Below, piece by piece: positions 16,571 to 24,187 of a DNA stretch of 64,000 nt. Under the pieces are notes generated by a model. That model made no database searches. It was not told where the DNA came from and was given only the letters and a program-made list of their open reading frames with translations. Position numbers and translations under genes: made by a program. The stretch is from positions 70,469-134,468 of the forward strand of contig DIWM01000011.1 in the NCBI GenBank assembly GCA_002428485.1, in the 5' to 3' direction. The stretch is from Deltaproteobacteria bacterium UBA6106. GTDB lineage: Bacteria; Desulfobacterota; Syntrophorhabdia; Syntrophorhabdales; Syntrophorhabdaceae. The stretch's first letter is position 1, and the number at the start of each line of letters is the position of its first letter.

Positions 16571-16987
16571 ATGCGAATACTCTGTCTCGACGTGGGGGAT
16601 AAGAAGATCGGGGTTTCCCTGTCCGATCCCACTCACAGTATTGCTCAGGCGCTAAAGTTATACAGGAGGAACTCTCTCAAGGCAGACCTGAAAGAGTTCA
16701 AGGCTCTCATATCGGAACATGACATTGAAAGGATAGTTATAGGGCTCCCGAAAGACTTAAGCGGGATGATCGGTAAAAAGGCTAAAGAGGTTTTGGAGTT
16801 CGCAGAAGTCTTAGAGAAATATACCGGCGTGCCTATTGTGCTCTGGGACGAACGGTTCACCACCAACGAGGCCCACAGGGTCTTCGAAATGGCAAACATC
16901 AGCCATAAAAAGCGGAAACCATACTTAGACATGATGGCATCGCAGCTAATATTACAAGGGTACCTGGATGCAAACAGGCCGCGATAA
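16571..16987 (+). CDS. ruvX: RuvX/YqgF family Holliday-junction resolvase-like protein
   Basis: 138 residues of the YqgF RNase-H-like fold. The N-terminal strand MRILCLDVGDKKIGVSLSDP carries the first catalytic Asp. IERIVIGLPKDLSG and VLWDERFTTNEA supply further family motifs, the last with the acidic pair, and the C-terminal DMMASQLILQGYL holds the final Asp. In bacteria it matures pre-16S rRNA and is also proposed as a resolvase. The start codon has no Shine-Dalgarno and lies 5 bases after a consensus -10. It overlaps mltG by 20 bases. Confidence 0.9.
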   Translation: MRILCLDVGDKKIGVSLSDPTHSIAQALKLYRRNSLKADLKEFKALISEHDIERIVIGLPKDLSGMIGKKAKEVLEFAEVLEKYTGVPIVLWDERFTTNEAHRVFEMANISHKKRKPYLDMMASQLILQGYLDANRPR

Positions 16988-17969
16988 AAAGATCATTGTA
17001 GCTGCCCTTATCATCCTCCTGGCTACCCAGACCATTATCTTTGCAAGTATCCCGAGGGATGCGGACAATACATTATTTAATATCGTTGTGAAAAATGGAA
17101 CAAGTTTGTATAGTATTGCAAACAGGCTCAAAGGGGAAGACCTGATCTATTCGTCGCACCTTTTTGTCTTCTGCTCATTGATTTACAGGGGAAAACTAAT
17201 GGCGGGCGAATACGCGCTGAAAAAGCACATGTCGACAATAGAGATTGTCGGGAAGATGGCGCGCGGCGAACGGAATATCTATACCCTGAAAATAGTGGAA
17301 GGTTACAATATGTTCAATGTCGCAGATGCGGTCGACAGGTCGCACATTATGGAAAACAGCGCATTCCTCGCTCTGGTCAAAAACAAGGGGTACCTGAGAA
17401 AGGCAGGGATCATGTCAGATTCCATCGAAGGCTACCTCGCGCCGGATACCTATTATTACAGCAAGGAGATAGGGGTCGAAGATTTTATAGAAAAGATTAT
17501 TCAGCGAAGCTTTAAATTTTTCGCAAAAGAAGATATAAAAAAACGGATGGAAGAAATAGGTTTTGACATGCACAAGACGCTTACCATGGCATCGATGATC
17601 GAGAAAGAGGCAAGGTTAAAAGAGGAGAAGCCCTTGATCTCCGCTGTCTTTCATAACAGGTTGAACAAGGGGATGCCCCTTGACTGCGACCCAACGGTCA
17701 TCTATGGAACAGGGGTGTTTGATAGCCCCATAAGCCGTTCAGATCTCACCACCTATACCCCCTACAATACTTATACATTCAAAGGATTGCCAAAGGGGCC
17801 CATCTGCAATCCTGATAAAAACTCTATCATGGCTGCCCTTTATCCTGCCCGGGTTGACTACCTTTACTTTGTTTCAAAAAATGACGGTACCCATGTCTTC
17901 TCGAAAGATATGAAAGAGCATAACCGGTTCGTAACAATGTATCAAAGAGGAAAAAACACAAAAAAATGA
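16968..17969 (+). CDS. mltG: Endolytic murein transglycosylase MltG (YceG-like)
   Basis: 333 residues. One N-terminal membrane anchor (about 9-27) is followed by a LysM-like region and the YceG catalytic domain. The catalytic Glu lies in MIEKEARLKEEKPLIS; other family blocks are EGYLAPDTYYY, LDCDPTVIYG, YNTYTFKGLPKGPICNP and YFVSKNDGTHVF. The enzyme cleaves nascent peptidoglycan strands in the periplasm and helps set glycan length. It overlaps ruvX by 20 bases, a gene order common in proteobacteria. Confidence 0.92.
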   Translation: MQTGRDKKIIVAALIILLATQTIIFASIPRDADNTLFNIVVKNGTSLYSIANRLKGEDLIYSSHLFVFCSLIYRGKLMAGEYALKKHMSTIEIVGKMARGERNIYTLKIVEGYNMFNVADAVDRSHIMENSAFLALVKNKGYLRKAGIMSDSIEGYLAPDTYYYSKEIGVEDFIEKIIQRSFKFFAKEDIKKRMEEIGFDMHKTLTMASMIEKEARLKEEKPLISAVFHNRLNKGMPLDCDPTVIYGTGVFDSPISRSDLTTYTPYNTYTFKGLPKGPICNPDKNSIMAALYPARVDYLYFVSKNDGTHVFSKDMKEHNRFVTMYQRGKNTKK

Positions 17970-17984
17970 GTGAAGGAGGAGTGT

Positions 17985-19166
17985 ATGGCAAAAGATGTAG
18001 CAGTAATTGGTGTGGGCCAGAGTTCGTTTGTAAGAGGCTATGAAGGCTCCATCAGGGAACTCGCCTTTGAAGCGTTCAGGGAGGCCATGCAGGATGCAGG
18101 CATTACACAGAAGGATGTCGACGCTTCTATTTTCTGTTCGGCCCCTGAATATGATAAGCAGAGGTCGCCTGCCGGTGTTCTCGCCGAGTATATGGGGTTG
18201 ATCCCTCAGCCGACCTTCTATATTGAGACCGTCTGTTCATCGAGCAGTTCCGGCGTGAAGGTAGCCTACAGCATGATCAAGGCAGGTCTCCACGACGTCG
18301 TCGTGGTGCTCGGATTCCAGAAGATGTCGGAGATTACGTCTGCCGAGTCTCAGGAGAGGATGGGGCGTGGCGCAGATATCCAGTGGGAGGCGCCCTTCGG
18401 CACCATGATGCCCGCTTACTATGCGTTATATGCACAGGCCTACATGGCGAAGAACGCGCTGACGCATGATGACCTTATGAATGTAAGAATAAAGTCAGGT
18501 ACTTACGGTCAAACCAACGAAAGGGCGGTCTACCGCAAGGGTGTTAAGGCAGCAGACTTCGATGCGAGCAACCCGGATGCAAGGATGGCCAGCCCCGTTG
18601 CGTGGCCGCTTCGGGTCGGCGATGCCTGCGCCAATGCAGACGGCAGTTCCTGTGTAATCCTGGCAAATGCGGAAAAGGCAAAGGCGTTCTCGAAAAAACC
18701 CATATGGATCCTCGGCATAGGCGCAGCTTCCGAGGCCGTTAATATGGCGGCAAGGCCTGATTTTGCAAAGGGCTTGAGCGTCGGCTACGGAGCAGCGGCC
18801 GAGGCTTACAAGATGGCCGGGTTAACGCCAAAGGACATAAAGGTAGCCGAGGTCCATGATTGTTTTACCATTGCCGAGATCATGGCGTATGAAGGCCTCG
18901 GTTTTGCGCCAATGGGTGAAGGCAAGCAGCTTATCCGTGAAAAAGCAACATACAAAGAAGGCAGGATCCCGGTCAATGTCGACGGCGGCCTTCTCTCCAA
19001 AGGACACCCGATCGGTGCAACCGGAGGCTCACAGATAAGAACGATCGTCCTGCAGCTTCGCGATGAGGCAGGTTCGATGCAGGTTCCCGGGAGCCCGGGC
19101 ATCGGCCTCGTACACAACGTCGGTGGCGTTGGCCTTTACGGCAACGTGACAATCTTTGGGAGGTGA
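17985..19166 (+). CDS. SCP2-type thiolase (acetyl-CoA acetyltransferase family)
   Basis: 393 residues of the thiolase fold. The nucleophilic Cys is in ETVCSSSSSGVKVA (about residue 82), one catalytic His in VAEVHDCFTIAE and the other in GHPIGATGGSQI near the C-terminus. The HDCF form marks the SCP2/SCPx branch, which usually cleaves branched or aryl-substituted 3-oxoacyl-CoA rather than acetoacetyl-CoA. GGAGG precedes the ATG at 17985. A DUF35 gene follows 4 bases downstream; such pairs form a complex, as BbsA-BbsB does in anaerobic toluene degradation. Substrate unknown. Confidence 0.85.
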   Translation: MAKDVAVIGVGQSSFVRGYEGSIRELAFEAFREAMQDAGITQKDVDASIFCSAPEYDKQRSPAGVLAEYMGLIPQPTFYIETVCSSSSSGVKVAYSMIKAGLHDVVVVLGFQKMSEITSAESQERMGRGADIQWEAPFGTMMPAYYALYAQAYMAKNALTHDDLMNVRIKSGTYGQTNERAVYRKGVKAADFDASNPDARMASPVAWPLRVGDACANADGSSCVILANAEKAKAFSKKPIWILGIGAASEAVNMAARPDFAKGLSVGYGAAAEAYKMAGLTPKDIKVAEVHDCFTIAEIMAYEGLGFAPMGEGKQLIREKATYKEGRIPVNVDGGLLSKGHPIGATGGSQIRTIVLQLRDEAGSMQVPGSPGIGLVHNVGGVGLYGNVTIFGR

Positions 19167-19170
19167 TAGA

Positions 19171-19581
19171 ATGGGATTCGAAAAATTTGGAAGAAAAAGC
19201 TTTACCGGTGTGACAAAAACATCAAAGTTTGTTGACTTACTGACAGAAGGAAAGGTCGAGGGAACGGTGTGCAAAAAGTGCGGCGCAAAATATTTCCCGC
19301 CAAGGGCAGATTGTGCAAGCTGTCTCTCAAAAGATATGGACTGGTTCGAGATGCCGAAAAAAGGCAAGCTCGAGACCTTTACTGTTGCCTCTTATGCGCC
19401 CTTCGGTTTTGAGAAGGATTGTCCCTATACGATGGGCGTTGTTGATTTCGGCGAGCTCAAGCTCTTCGCGAGGCTCGCGAAAGAGCTCAAGACCGAGGAT
19501 GTGAAAGTCGGCATGGATGTCACCGTCAAGACCCTGCAATACGAAGACGGCCAGATGTCCTTCGAGATCACAAAGGCGTGA
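19171..19581 (+). CDS. DUF35 OB-fold protein with rubredoxin-like zinc ribbon (thiolase partner)
   Basis: 136 residues. An N-terminal zinc ribbon (Cys34, Cys37, Cys48, Cys51) is followed by an OB-fold (TFTVASYAPFGFEKDCPY, then MGVVDFGELKLFARL). DUF35 proteins bind thiolases or HMG-CoA synthase and channel acyl-CoA. The start at 19171 has GGGAGG upstream, inside the last codons of the thiolase gene. It is the last gene of the run, closed by a strong terminator at 19621. Confidence 0.85.
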   Translation: MGFEKFGRKSFTGVTKTSKFVDLLTEGKVEGTVCKKCGAKYFPPRADCASCLSKDMDWFEMPKKGKLETFTVASYAPFGFEKDCPYTMGVVDFGELKLFARLAKELKTEDVKVGMDVTVKTLQYEDGQMSFEITKA

Positions 19582-19620
19582 TAAATGCCGTGAGGCATAA
19601 GCGGTAAGGCGTTAGGCGAA

Positions 19621-19650
19621 AAAAGGCTGCCTTAGCGGGCAGCCTTTTTT
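19621..19650 (+). terminator. Rho-independent terminator after the thiolase-DUF35 genes
   Basis: A perfect 11-bp stem (AAAAGGCTGCC / GGCAGCCTTTT) with a 6-base loop, running into six T. Between the DUF35 stop codon and the hairpin lies a short stretch of the CGTGAGGC/GTAAGGCG word family. Confidence 0.85.
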
Positions 19651-19702
19651 ATTTCATTCCAATAATAACCTCTGCGGTGTATAATGGCTGCATAGTCTAT
19701 CA

Positions 19703-20890
19703 ATGATCACGAAAGAATTCATCCTCGAGATATTTCACGCCGCCGGAATGAGGCGGTGGAACGATAAGATCAGGCCCGTCGAGCTCATGGAGCTTGATAA
19801 GCAGGCGCACAAGATGACCATTGCATATTTTCTCGGGAAATGCGAGGAGGAAAGGGGAGAATTAAGCTGGCAGGAGATCATCGAAGGCGCCCTGTTCGAA
19901 TTCCTCGAACGGCTTGTCATCACCGACCTGAAGCCGCAAATATTCAACAGGATAAAAGAGGATCCCGGACAATACAAACGGTTGAACGAATGGGTCTTTA
20001 AAAAACTGGAACCTACCATCGCGCCGCTTGGTGAAACATTCGTAGCACGGTTCAGGAAATATTTTGCAAGCACAGACAACACTATCAGCAAAAGGATTTT
20101 AAGCGCTGCACATTTCTATGCGACGCGGTGGGAATTTGACATCATCGAGCGCGCTAACCCTCACGGATACGAGATACCGGAGATCAAGTCCTTCCTCCAG
20201 GAAAAACAGGAAAAGTACTACGACCTGAAAGGCATCCAGCAGCTCGCGCTTTATGCAAATTACAGGAACTTTCTCGATCTCTGCGGGCAGCTCAGGTTCC
20301 AGCTCAGATGGAGCCATATCAACATGGTACCCAGAACGTCTGTCCTGGGGCACATGCTTGTTGTCGCCGTCCTCTCTTATCTCGTCTCCCTCGAGATGAA
20401 CGGATGTTCCAAGCGCTGTTTTAATAACTACTTCACCGGCCTTTTCCACGACCTGCCCGAAGTGCTTACCCGCGATATCATCTCCCCGGTCAAAAGATCG
20501 ATCGCCGGGCTCGACAGGCTTATAAAAAGCTACGAGAAGGAACAGATGGAAAAGGAGGTCTTCAGCCTCATACCCGGCGAGTGGGACGCTGAAGTGAGGA
20601 TGTTCACGGAGGATGAATTCAGCAGCATCGTCACCAGGGATGGAAAAACGGCAAAGACGAGCTCTGAAGAGATCTCAATGTCTTTCAACAGAGACGAATT
20701 TAATCCCCGGGACGGTGAGATGATCAAGATCGTAGATGACCTCGCTGCGTATGTCGAGGCATACTGCGCCCTTGAAAACGGCGTCAAATCAAATGATCTT
20801 CAGGACGCCCGGAAATCGATAGGCGAAAAATACAAAGAGAAAGTGATCGACAGCATCAATTTCGGGGAGATCTTCAGAGAATTTTCCTGA
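19703..20890 (+). CDS. HD-domain phosphohydrolase-like protein (YfbR-related)
   Basis: 395 residues. The C-terminal half holds an HD domain: GHMLVVAVLSYL (first His), FTGLFHDLPEVLTRDIISPV (His-Asp pair) and a late Asp in IVDDLAAYVEAYCALENG. The block order is like that of YfbR-type 5'-nucleotidases and the HD_3 group. The N-terminal half (residues 1-190) resembles a second, degenerate helical HD-like unit with no clear metal ligands. Substrate unknown. It stands alone between a terminator and a repeat hairpin. Confidence 0.75.
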   Translation: MITKEFILEIFHAAGMRRWNDKIRPVELMELDKQAHKMTIAYFLGKCEEERGELSWQEIIEGALFEFLERLVITDLKPQIFNRIKEDPGQYKRLNEWVFKKLEPTIAPLGETFVARFRKYFASTDNTISKRILSAAHFYATRWEFDIIERANPHGYEIPEIKSFLQEKQEKYYDLKGIQQLALYANYRNFLDLCGQLRFQLRWSHINMVPRTSVLGHMLVVAVLSYLVSLEMNGCSKRCFNNYFTGLFHDLPEVLTRDIISPVKRSIAGLDRLIKSYEKEQMEKEVFSLIPGEWDAEVRMFTEDEFSSIVTRDGKTAKTSSEEISMSFNRDEFNPRDGEMIKIVDDLAAYVEAYCALENGVKSNDLQDARKSIGEKYKEKVIDSINFGEIFREFS

Positions 20891-20901
20891 TAACCGATAC
20901 A

Positions 20902-21056
20902 AGACCGTATATCGTAGTTCGTATATCGTATATCGAAAATTCCAAGAAATCCGTTAGGCGTTGGGCGTGAGGGAATGAGCCCGGTGAAAAGTGAAAGGTA
21001 AAAGGTAAAATGTTTAAAACCTTTCACTTTTCACCTTTCACTTTTCACGGTATCAG
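20902..21056. repeat. Word-repeat element with near-perfect hairpin between convergent genes
   Basis: The left part is tandem CGTATATCG words (20908-20937) and GCGTTGGGCGTGAGGG. The right part is a long hairpin: GTGAAAAGTGAAAGGTAAAA (from 20987) pairs with the stretch ending TTTCACTTTTCAC (about 21020-21048). It lies between the convergent HD-protein and TPM genes and could terminate both. Confidence 0.65.
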
Positions 21057-21068
21057 CTGTCTGCTGGT

Positions 21069-21731
21069 TTACGTGTCGAATTCTCCGCCCTGCTCGCAGA
21101 TAATCTCATTGGCCAGTTCGTCAACGTCCCCCGGCGTCACAGGATAATGCATTGTCAGTAATTCGCCCGCCTCTTTGATGGCTTCGCACAGGGCATCGCA
21201 GGCGCGCCCTTCACGGATACCTTTTGAGACCATATCGGCGAACCTGTTCAGCGCCTGCTGCCCGATCTTCTCGTGGATACCTTTGTCGGCAAGCACCCAC
21301 ACCTTCCTCTCGAGCAAGGAGATGAAGAAGAGTACCCCCGTATTCTCCCTGGTCTTGTAAAGGCCATTTTCATAGAATGCCTTGACCGCGCGCTGCCTGA
21401 CGGCAAGCTCCTTTCTTTTCCTGCCGACAAAGACCTCTTTCAGAAACGGCGCACGCTGGAAGATGAGACGGGCGGGAAAAAACAGCAGGAATGATAGCGG
21501 GATATAGAACCAGAGCGAGGCATGAAAAAAGACCGATGATGCAATAAGGGCGATAAGGCTTCCTGAAAATATGCTGCCAAGCATCTCAGCCTCTCTGTAG
21601 TGGCTGCTCTGATCCACAACCACAAAGGCTATCTCGCCGATGGTTCTCAGCTCCACTTCCCTGGTAGCATTCCCGATCCGCTCTTTTTCGTTTTTCGTGA
21701 AAAAGTGTTCTGCCTTCCTGTGATGTCTCAT
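21069..21731 (-). CDS. TPM-domain membrane protein
   Basis: 220 residues. A TPM domain (YgcG/Rsb-type: TKNEKERIGNATREVELRT, then GEIAFVVVDQSS) is interrupted by two membrane helices (about 50-66 and 69-90). It continues as RENTGVLFFISLLERKVWVL and IREGRACDALCEAIKEAGELL. The domain is associated with membrane-protein quality control and with phosphatase activity in plants, but bacterial roles are unclear. Its start overlaps the stop of the second TPM gene by one base (TAATG), so the two are coupled. LemA lies upstream in the same direction, a recurring trio. Confidence 0.82.
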   Translation of the reverse strand: MRHHRKAEHFFTKNEKERIGNATREVELRTIGEIAFVVVDQSSHYREAEMLGSIFSGSLIALIASSVFFHASLWFYIPLSFLLFFPARLIFQRAPFLKEVFVGRKRKELAVRQRAVKAFYENGLYKTRENTGVLFFISLLERKVWVLADKGIHEKIGQQALNRFADMVSKGIREGRACDALCEAIKEAGELLTMHYPVTPGDVDELANEIICEQGGEFDT

Positions 21732-22639
21732 TACCAGTCCCCCGAGGCTCCGCCGCCGCCGAAGTCTCCGCCGCCGCCGCTAAAACCACCGCCAAAATCG
21801 CTGCCCCCGCTATCACCGCCGGAACTCCACGAACCACCGGTGTGAATAAAACCACCACCGCCCCTGCCGGAAACAAGGGTTGGCAAAAATATCCCCAGCA
21901 ACAGTCCGAGAACACCCAACAGGATAGCTGTTATTATGGAAGAACCCAACACGAAGTAAGCGATAAAGGGCAATCCGACAGCGCCTGCGGCTCCTCCCAG
22001 GACCCGTGAGAATCTGCCAAGGACAGCGAGGGCGATAGCGCTGAATATCATTATTGCCGGAAGGGGAGACCCCTGTTTCTTTCTCGTTGGCGCGCGTCTT
22101 TCTTCAGCCTTGAATTCCCCCCGTGCAGCATCCACAATGGCATGGACCCCGGCGGTAAAACCGCCATTGTAATCATTGCGCTTGAAACGAGGCTTGATGG
22201 CAAGATCGATGACCCTTCCTGCGGTGAGATCGGTAAGCCTTCCTTCTAATCCACGGCCCACCTCGATTCGTATCTTTCTCTCCTGGCTTGCGACAAGGAA
22301 GATGATCCCGTTATCCTTCCCCTTCTGCCCTATCTTCCAGGCCTCTGCCACTTTCATGGAAAACTCTTCAAGCACCTCACCCTGAAGCGACGGGATGGTG
22401 AGGATAACGAGCTGCGTTGAATCAGACTCCTCAAAGGCCTTCAGTTCAGCTTCGAGCTTTGCCCTTGTCTGATCCGACATCATATTCGCATAATCATTGA
22501 CATATCCGCGTAGCGGGGGAACATCCAGCGCATAAGCCGAGCGGAGAGCTGAGAGCGGAGAGCTGAGAGTTAAAAACAAACAAATAAAAATGAATATTAA
22601 ATTCGATATACGAGAAATATTTCTTTTGCGATATGTCAT
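21731..22639 (-). CDS. TPM-domain protein, YgcG-type, with Gly-rich tail
   Basis: 302 residues: signal peptide (about 1-38), periplasmic TPM domain (YVNDYANMMSDQTRAKLEAE; TQLVILTIPSL; GKDNGIIFLVASQERKIRIE; GRGLEGRLTD), two membrane helices (about 195-250), and a Gly/Ser-rich C-terminus of the usual YgcG type. The coding region for the signal-peptide end (LTLSSPLSALRSAYA) is formed by the reiterated GAGAGCTGAGAGCGGA word (22538-22572). Function is unknown; family members occur with LemA, as here. Confidence 0.85.
   Translation of the reverse strand: MTYRKRNISRISNLIFIFICLFLTLSSPLSALRSAYALDVPPLRGYVNDYANMMSDQTRAKLEAELKAFEESDSTQLVILTIPSLQGEVLEEFSMKVAEAWKIGQKGKDNGIIFLVASQERKIRIEVGRGLEGRLTDLTAGRVIDLAIKPRFKRNDYNGGFTAGVHAIVDAARGEFKAEERRAPTRKKQGSPLPAIMIFSAIALAVLGRFSRVLGGAAGAVGLPFIAYFVLGSSIITAILLGVLGLLLGIFLPTLVSGRGGGGFIHTGGSWSSGGDSGGSDFGGGFSGGGGDFGGGGASGDW
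22538..22572. repeat. Word repeat inside the YgcG-like signal peptide
   Basis: GAGCGGAGAGCTGAGA occurs twice in near-tandem. The same word forms intergenic elements elsewhere (59640-59665, 41431-41460). Here it is read in frame as the distal signal peptide. Confidence 0.55.
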
Positions 22640-22685
22640 TTTACTGCTCTAAATTGTTTTTCAAAGGTCTTTCTCTGCTCTCTGC

Positions 22686-23273
22686 TCAGAATTTCACCTG
22701 CGGTGCCTTTGCTGCTCCCGGGTCTGCCTTGAAGTATTCTTTCTCTTTCAGGTGGAGTATCAGGCTGTTCGTTATGTTGTAAGGGAACATCCTGATGGAG
22801 AAATTGAAGTTCTGCACTGCATTGTTGAACCTTGTCCGGGCAACGTTTATCCTGTTCTCCGTTCCCTCGAGCTGGTGCTGGAGGTCCCTGAAATTCTGAT
22901 TTGCCTTCAGGTCGGGGTATCGTTCAACAACGAGCAGGAGCCTTGACAGGGCGCTGCTCATCGTTGCCTGGGCTTCCTGGAACTGAGCCATCGTTTTCGG
23001 GTCGCCTATCATATCCTTTGATACCTGGATGCTGCCGACCTTTGCACGCGCATCGGTCACCGCCTGCAGCGTCTCGCGCTCATGTTTCGCATATGCCTTG
23101 ACAGTCTCAACGAGGTTCGGGATAAGATCGTTTCTCCTCTGGTACGCGGCCTCCACATCGCCCCATGCAGCCTTCGCCTTTTCATCGAGATCCTGTATCG
23201 TATTATAGCCGCAACCCGTTACGCCCATCACAACAAGACAAAGGATAGCGCAGATTGTAAATTTCCTCATCAT
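22686..23273 (-). CDS. lemA: LemA family lipoprotein
   Basis: 195 residues. A short signal peptide ends in the lipobox VTGC (about 18-21), so this is likely a lipoprotein. The body is the four-helix LemA fold: YNTIQDLDEKAKAAWGDVEA, YQRRNDLIPNLVETVKAYA, then LVVERYPDLKANQNF and LEGTENRINVARTRFN. The role is unknown; the family is widely found beside TPM-domain proteins. GGAGG lies before the two ATG codons. The stop codon TGA is immediately followed by repeat words (GCAGAGAGCAGAG). Confidence 0.9.
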   Translation of the reverse strand: MMRKFTICAILCLVVMGVTGCGYNTIQDLDEKAKAAWGDVEAAYQRRNDLIPNLVETVKAYAKHERETLQAVTDARAKVGSIQVSKDMIGDPKTMAQFQEAQATMSSALSRLLLVVERYPDLKANQNFRDLQHQLEGTENRINVARTRFNNAVQNFNFSIRMFPYNITNSLILHLKEKEYFKADPGAAKAPQVKF

Positions 23274-23424
23274 ATACTCATATCCTCCTTTATTTTCTTT
23301 TTCCCAGCCATTCTACCATCTTTACATATACAAATAAAGGGTTCGGGTTCACCTTTTACCTTTCGATTGACGCGCTGAAGACGCACGTGGTAAAACCTTA
23401 AAAAAATAAAGGAGGATATCCGTC

Positions 23425-23832
23425 GTGGATGAAGACATAAAGAAAAGGACCCAGGAAACAGCAAAGAAGCTATGGACGGGCGGCATCAAGATCGACCCGC
23501 CTTATCTCATGTGGAAGGAGTTTGACAAAGGCCTTGCGAACGACCTCTCAATGTTCATCACCGGCACCCTTTATTCAAGGACAGTCCTCACGCTGCCCGA
23601 GCGCCAGATGGCAGCCTGCGCCATGCTCGCCGCCCTCGGCGCCGCCGATGAATTGAGGCTCCATGTGAACGCCGCCTTGAATGTCGGCTGCGACCCGCAC
23701 AAGCTTGCAGAGGTCTTTTTTCAGCTCGCCCCGTATGGCGGCATGCCCCTTGTCAACAAGGCCCTCGAGGTCTACCGCGACGTCCTTAAGGGGCGCGGAG
23801 AGTGGGAAGCATTTACGAAGAAAAAGGGGTAA
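23425..23832 (+). CDS. Carboxymuconolactone decarboxylase family protein
   Basis: 135 residues, an all-helical CMD-fold protein. The conserved core is ELRLHVNAALNVGCDPHKLA followed by EVFFQLAPYGGMP. It lacks the CxxC of AhpD-type peroxidases, so it belongs with the gamma-carboxymuconolactone-decarboxylase-like group. In an anaerobe the actual substrate is unlikely to be carboxymuconolactone. GTG at 23425 follows GGAGG by 9 bases. It is a single gene convergent with recD2. Confidence 0.82.
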   Translation: MDEDIKKRTQETAKKLWTGGIKIDPPYLMWKEFDKGLANDLSMFITGTLYSRTVLTLPERQMAACAMLAALGAADELRLHVNAALNVGCDPHKLAEVFFQLAPYGGMPLVNKALEVYRDVLKGRGEWEAFTKKKG

Positions 23833-23878
23833 GGTAAGCATGGCGTCGGGACATCCCCCGCAAACACGCAATGAAACC

Positions 23879-24024
23879 AGCTCATGGCTCATAGCTCATG
23901 GCAGATGAACAAGAGCAACAAAAAGGTAGCGGTATTGAGTATGCACGAAATGCATATTCTGCCTTTTCCTTGCCTTTCGTTTGTTGTTATTGCTATGAGC
24001 TATCAGCTATGAGCTATGAGCCGC
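23879..24024. repeat. Word-repeat palindrome between convergent genes
   Basis: Left arm words GCTCATGGCTCATAGCTCAT (23880 onward); right arm GCTATGAGCTATCAGCTATG (23991 onward). They are imperfect reverse complements around a core of about 90 bases. It lies in the 355-base gap between the CMD gene and recD2, with two more repeat types to its right; no gene is seen. Confidence 0.7.
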
Positions 24025-24034
24025 ATTTTACGAC

Positions 24035-24118
24035 TTGCGGGAGAGGGTCAGGGCATAGATAGTACTCGGTATCATTATTCCCGCTCCCCTTGCGGGAGAG
24101 GGTCAGGGAGAGGGGGGG
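24035..24118. repeat. GGGAGAGGGTCAGGG direct repeat with hairpin
   Basis: TGCGGGAGAGGGTCAGGG occurs twice exactly (24035-24052 and 24091-24108). The second copy forms a small hairpin with CCCGCTCCCC just upstream. Similar CCCTCTCC motifs are scattered in many proteobacterial genomes. Confidence 0.6.
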
Positions 24119-24187
24119 TATATTTCGAATTTTGAACATTTGAATTTGTTTAGGATTTAGAAATTCGTGCTTAGGATTTCGCGTTTA

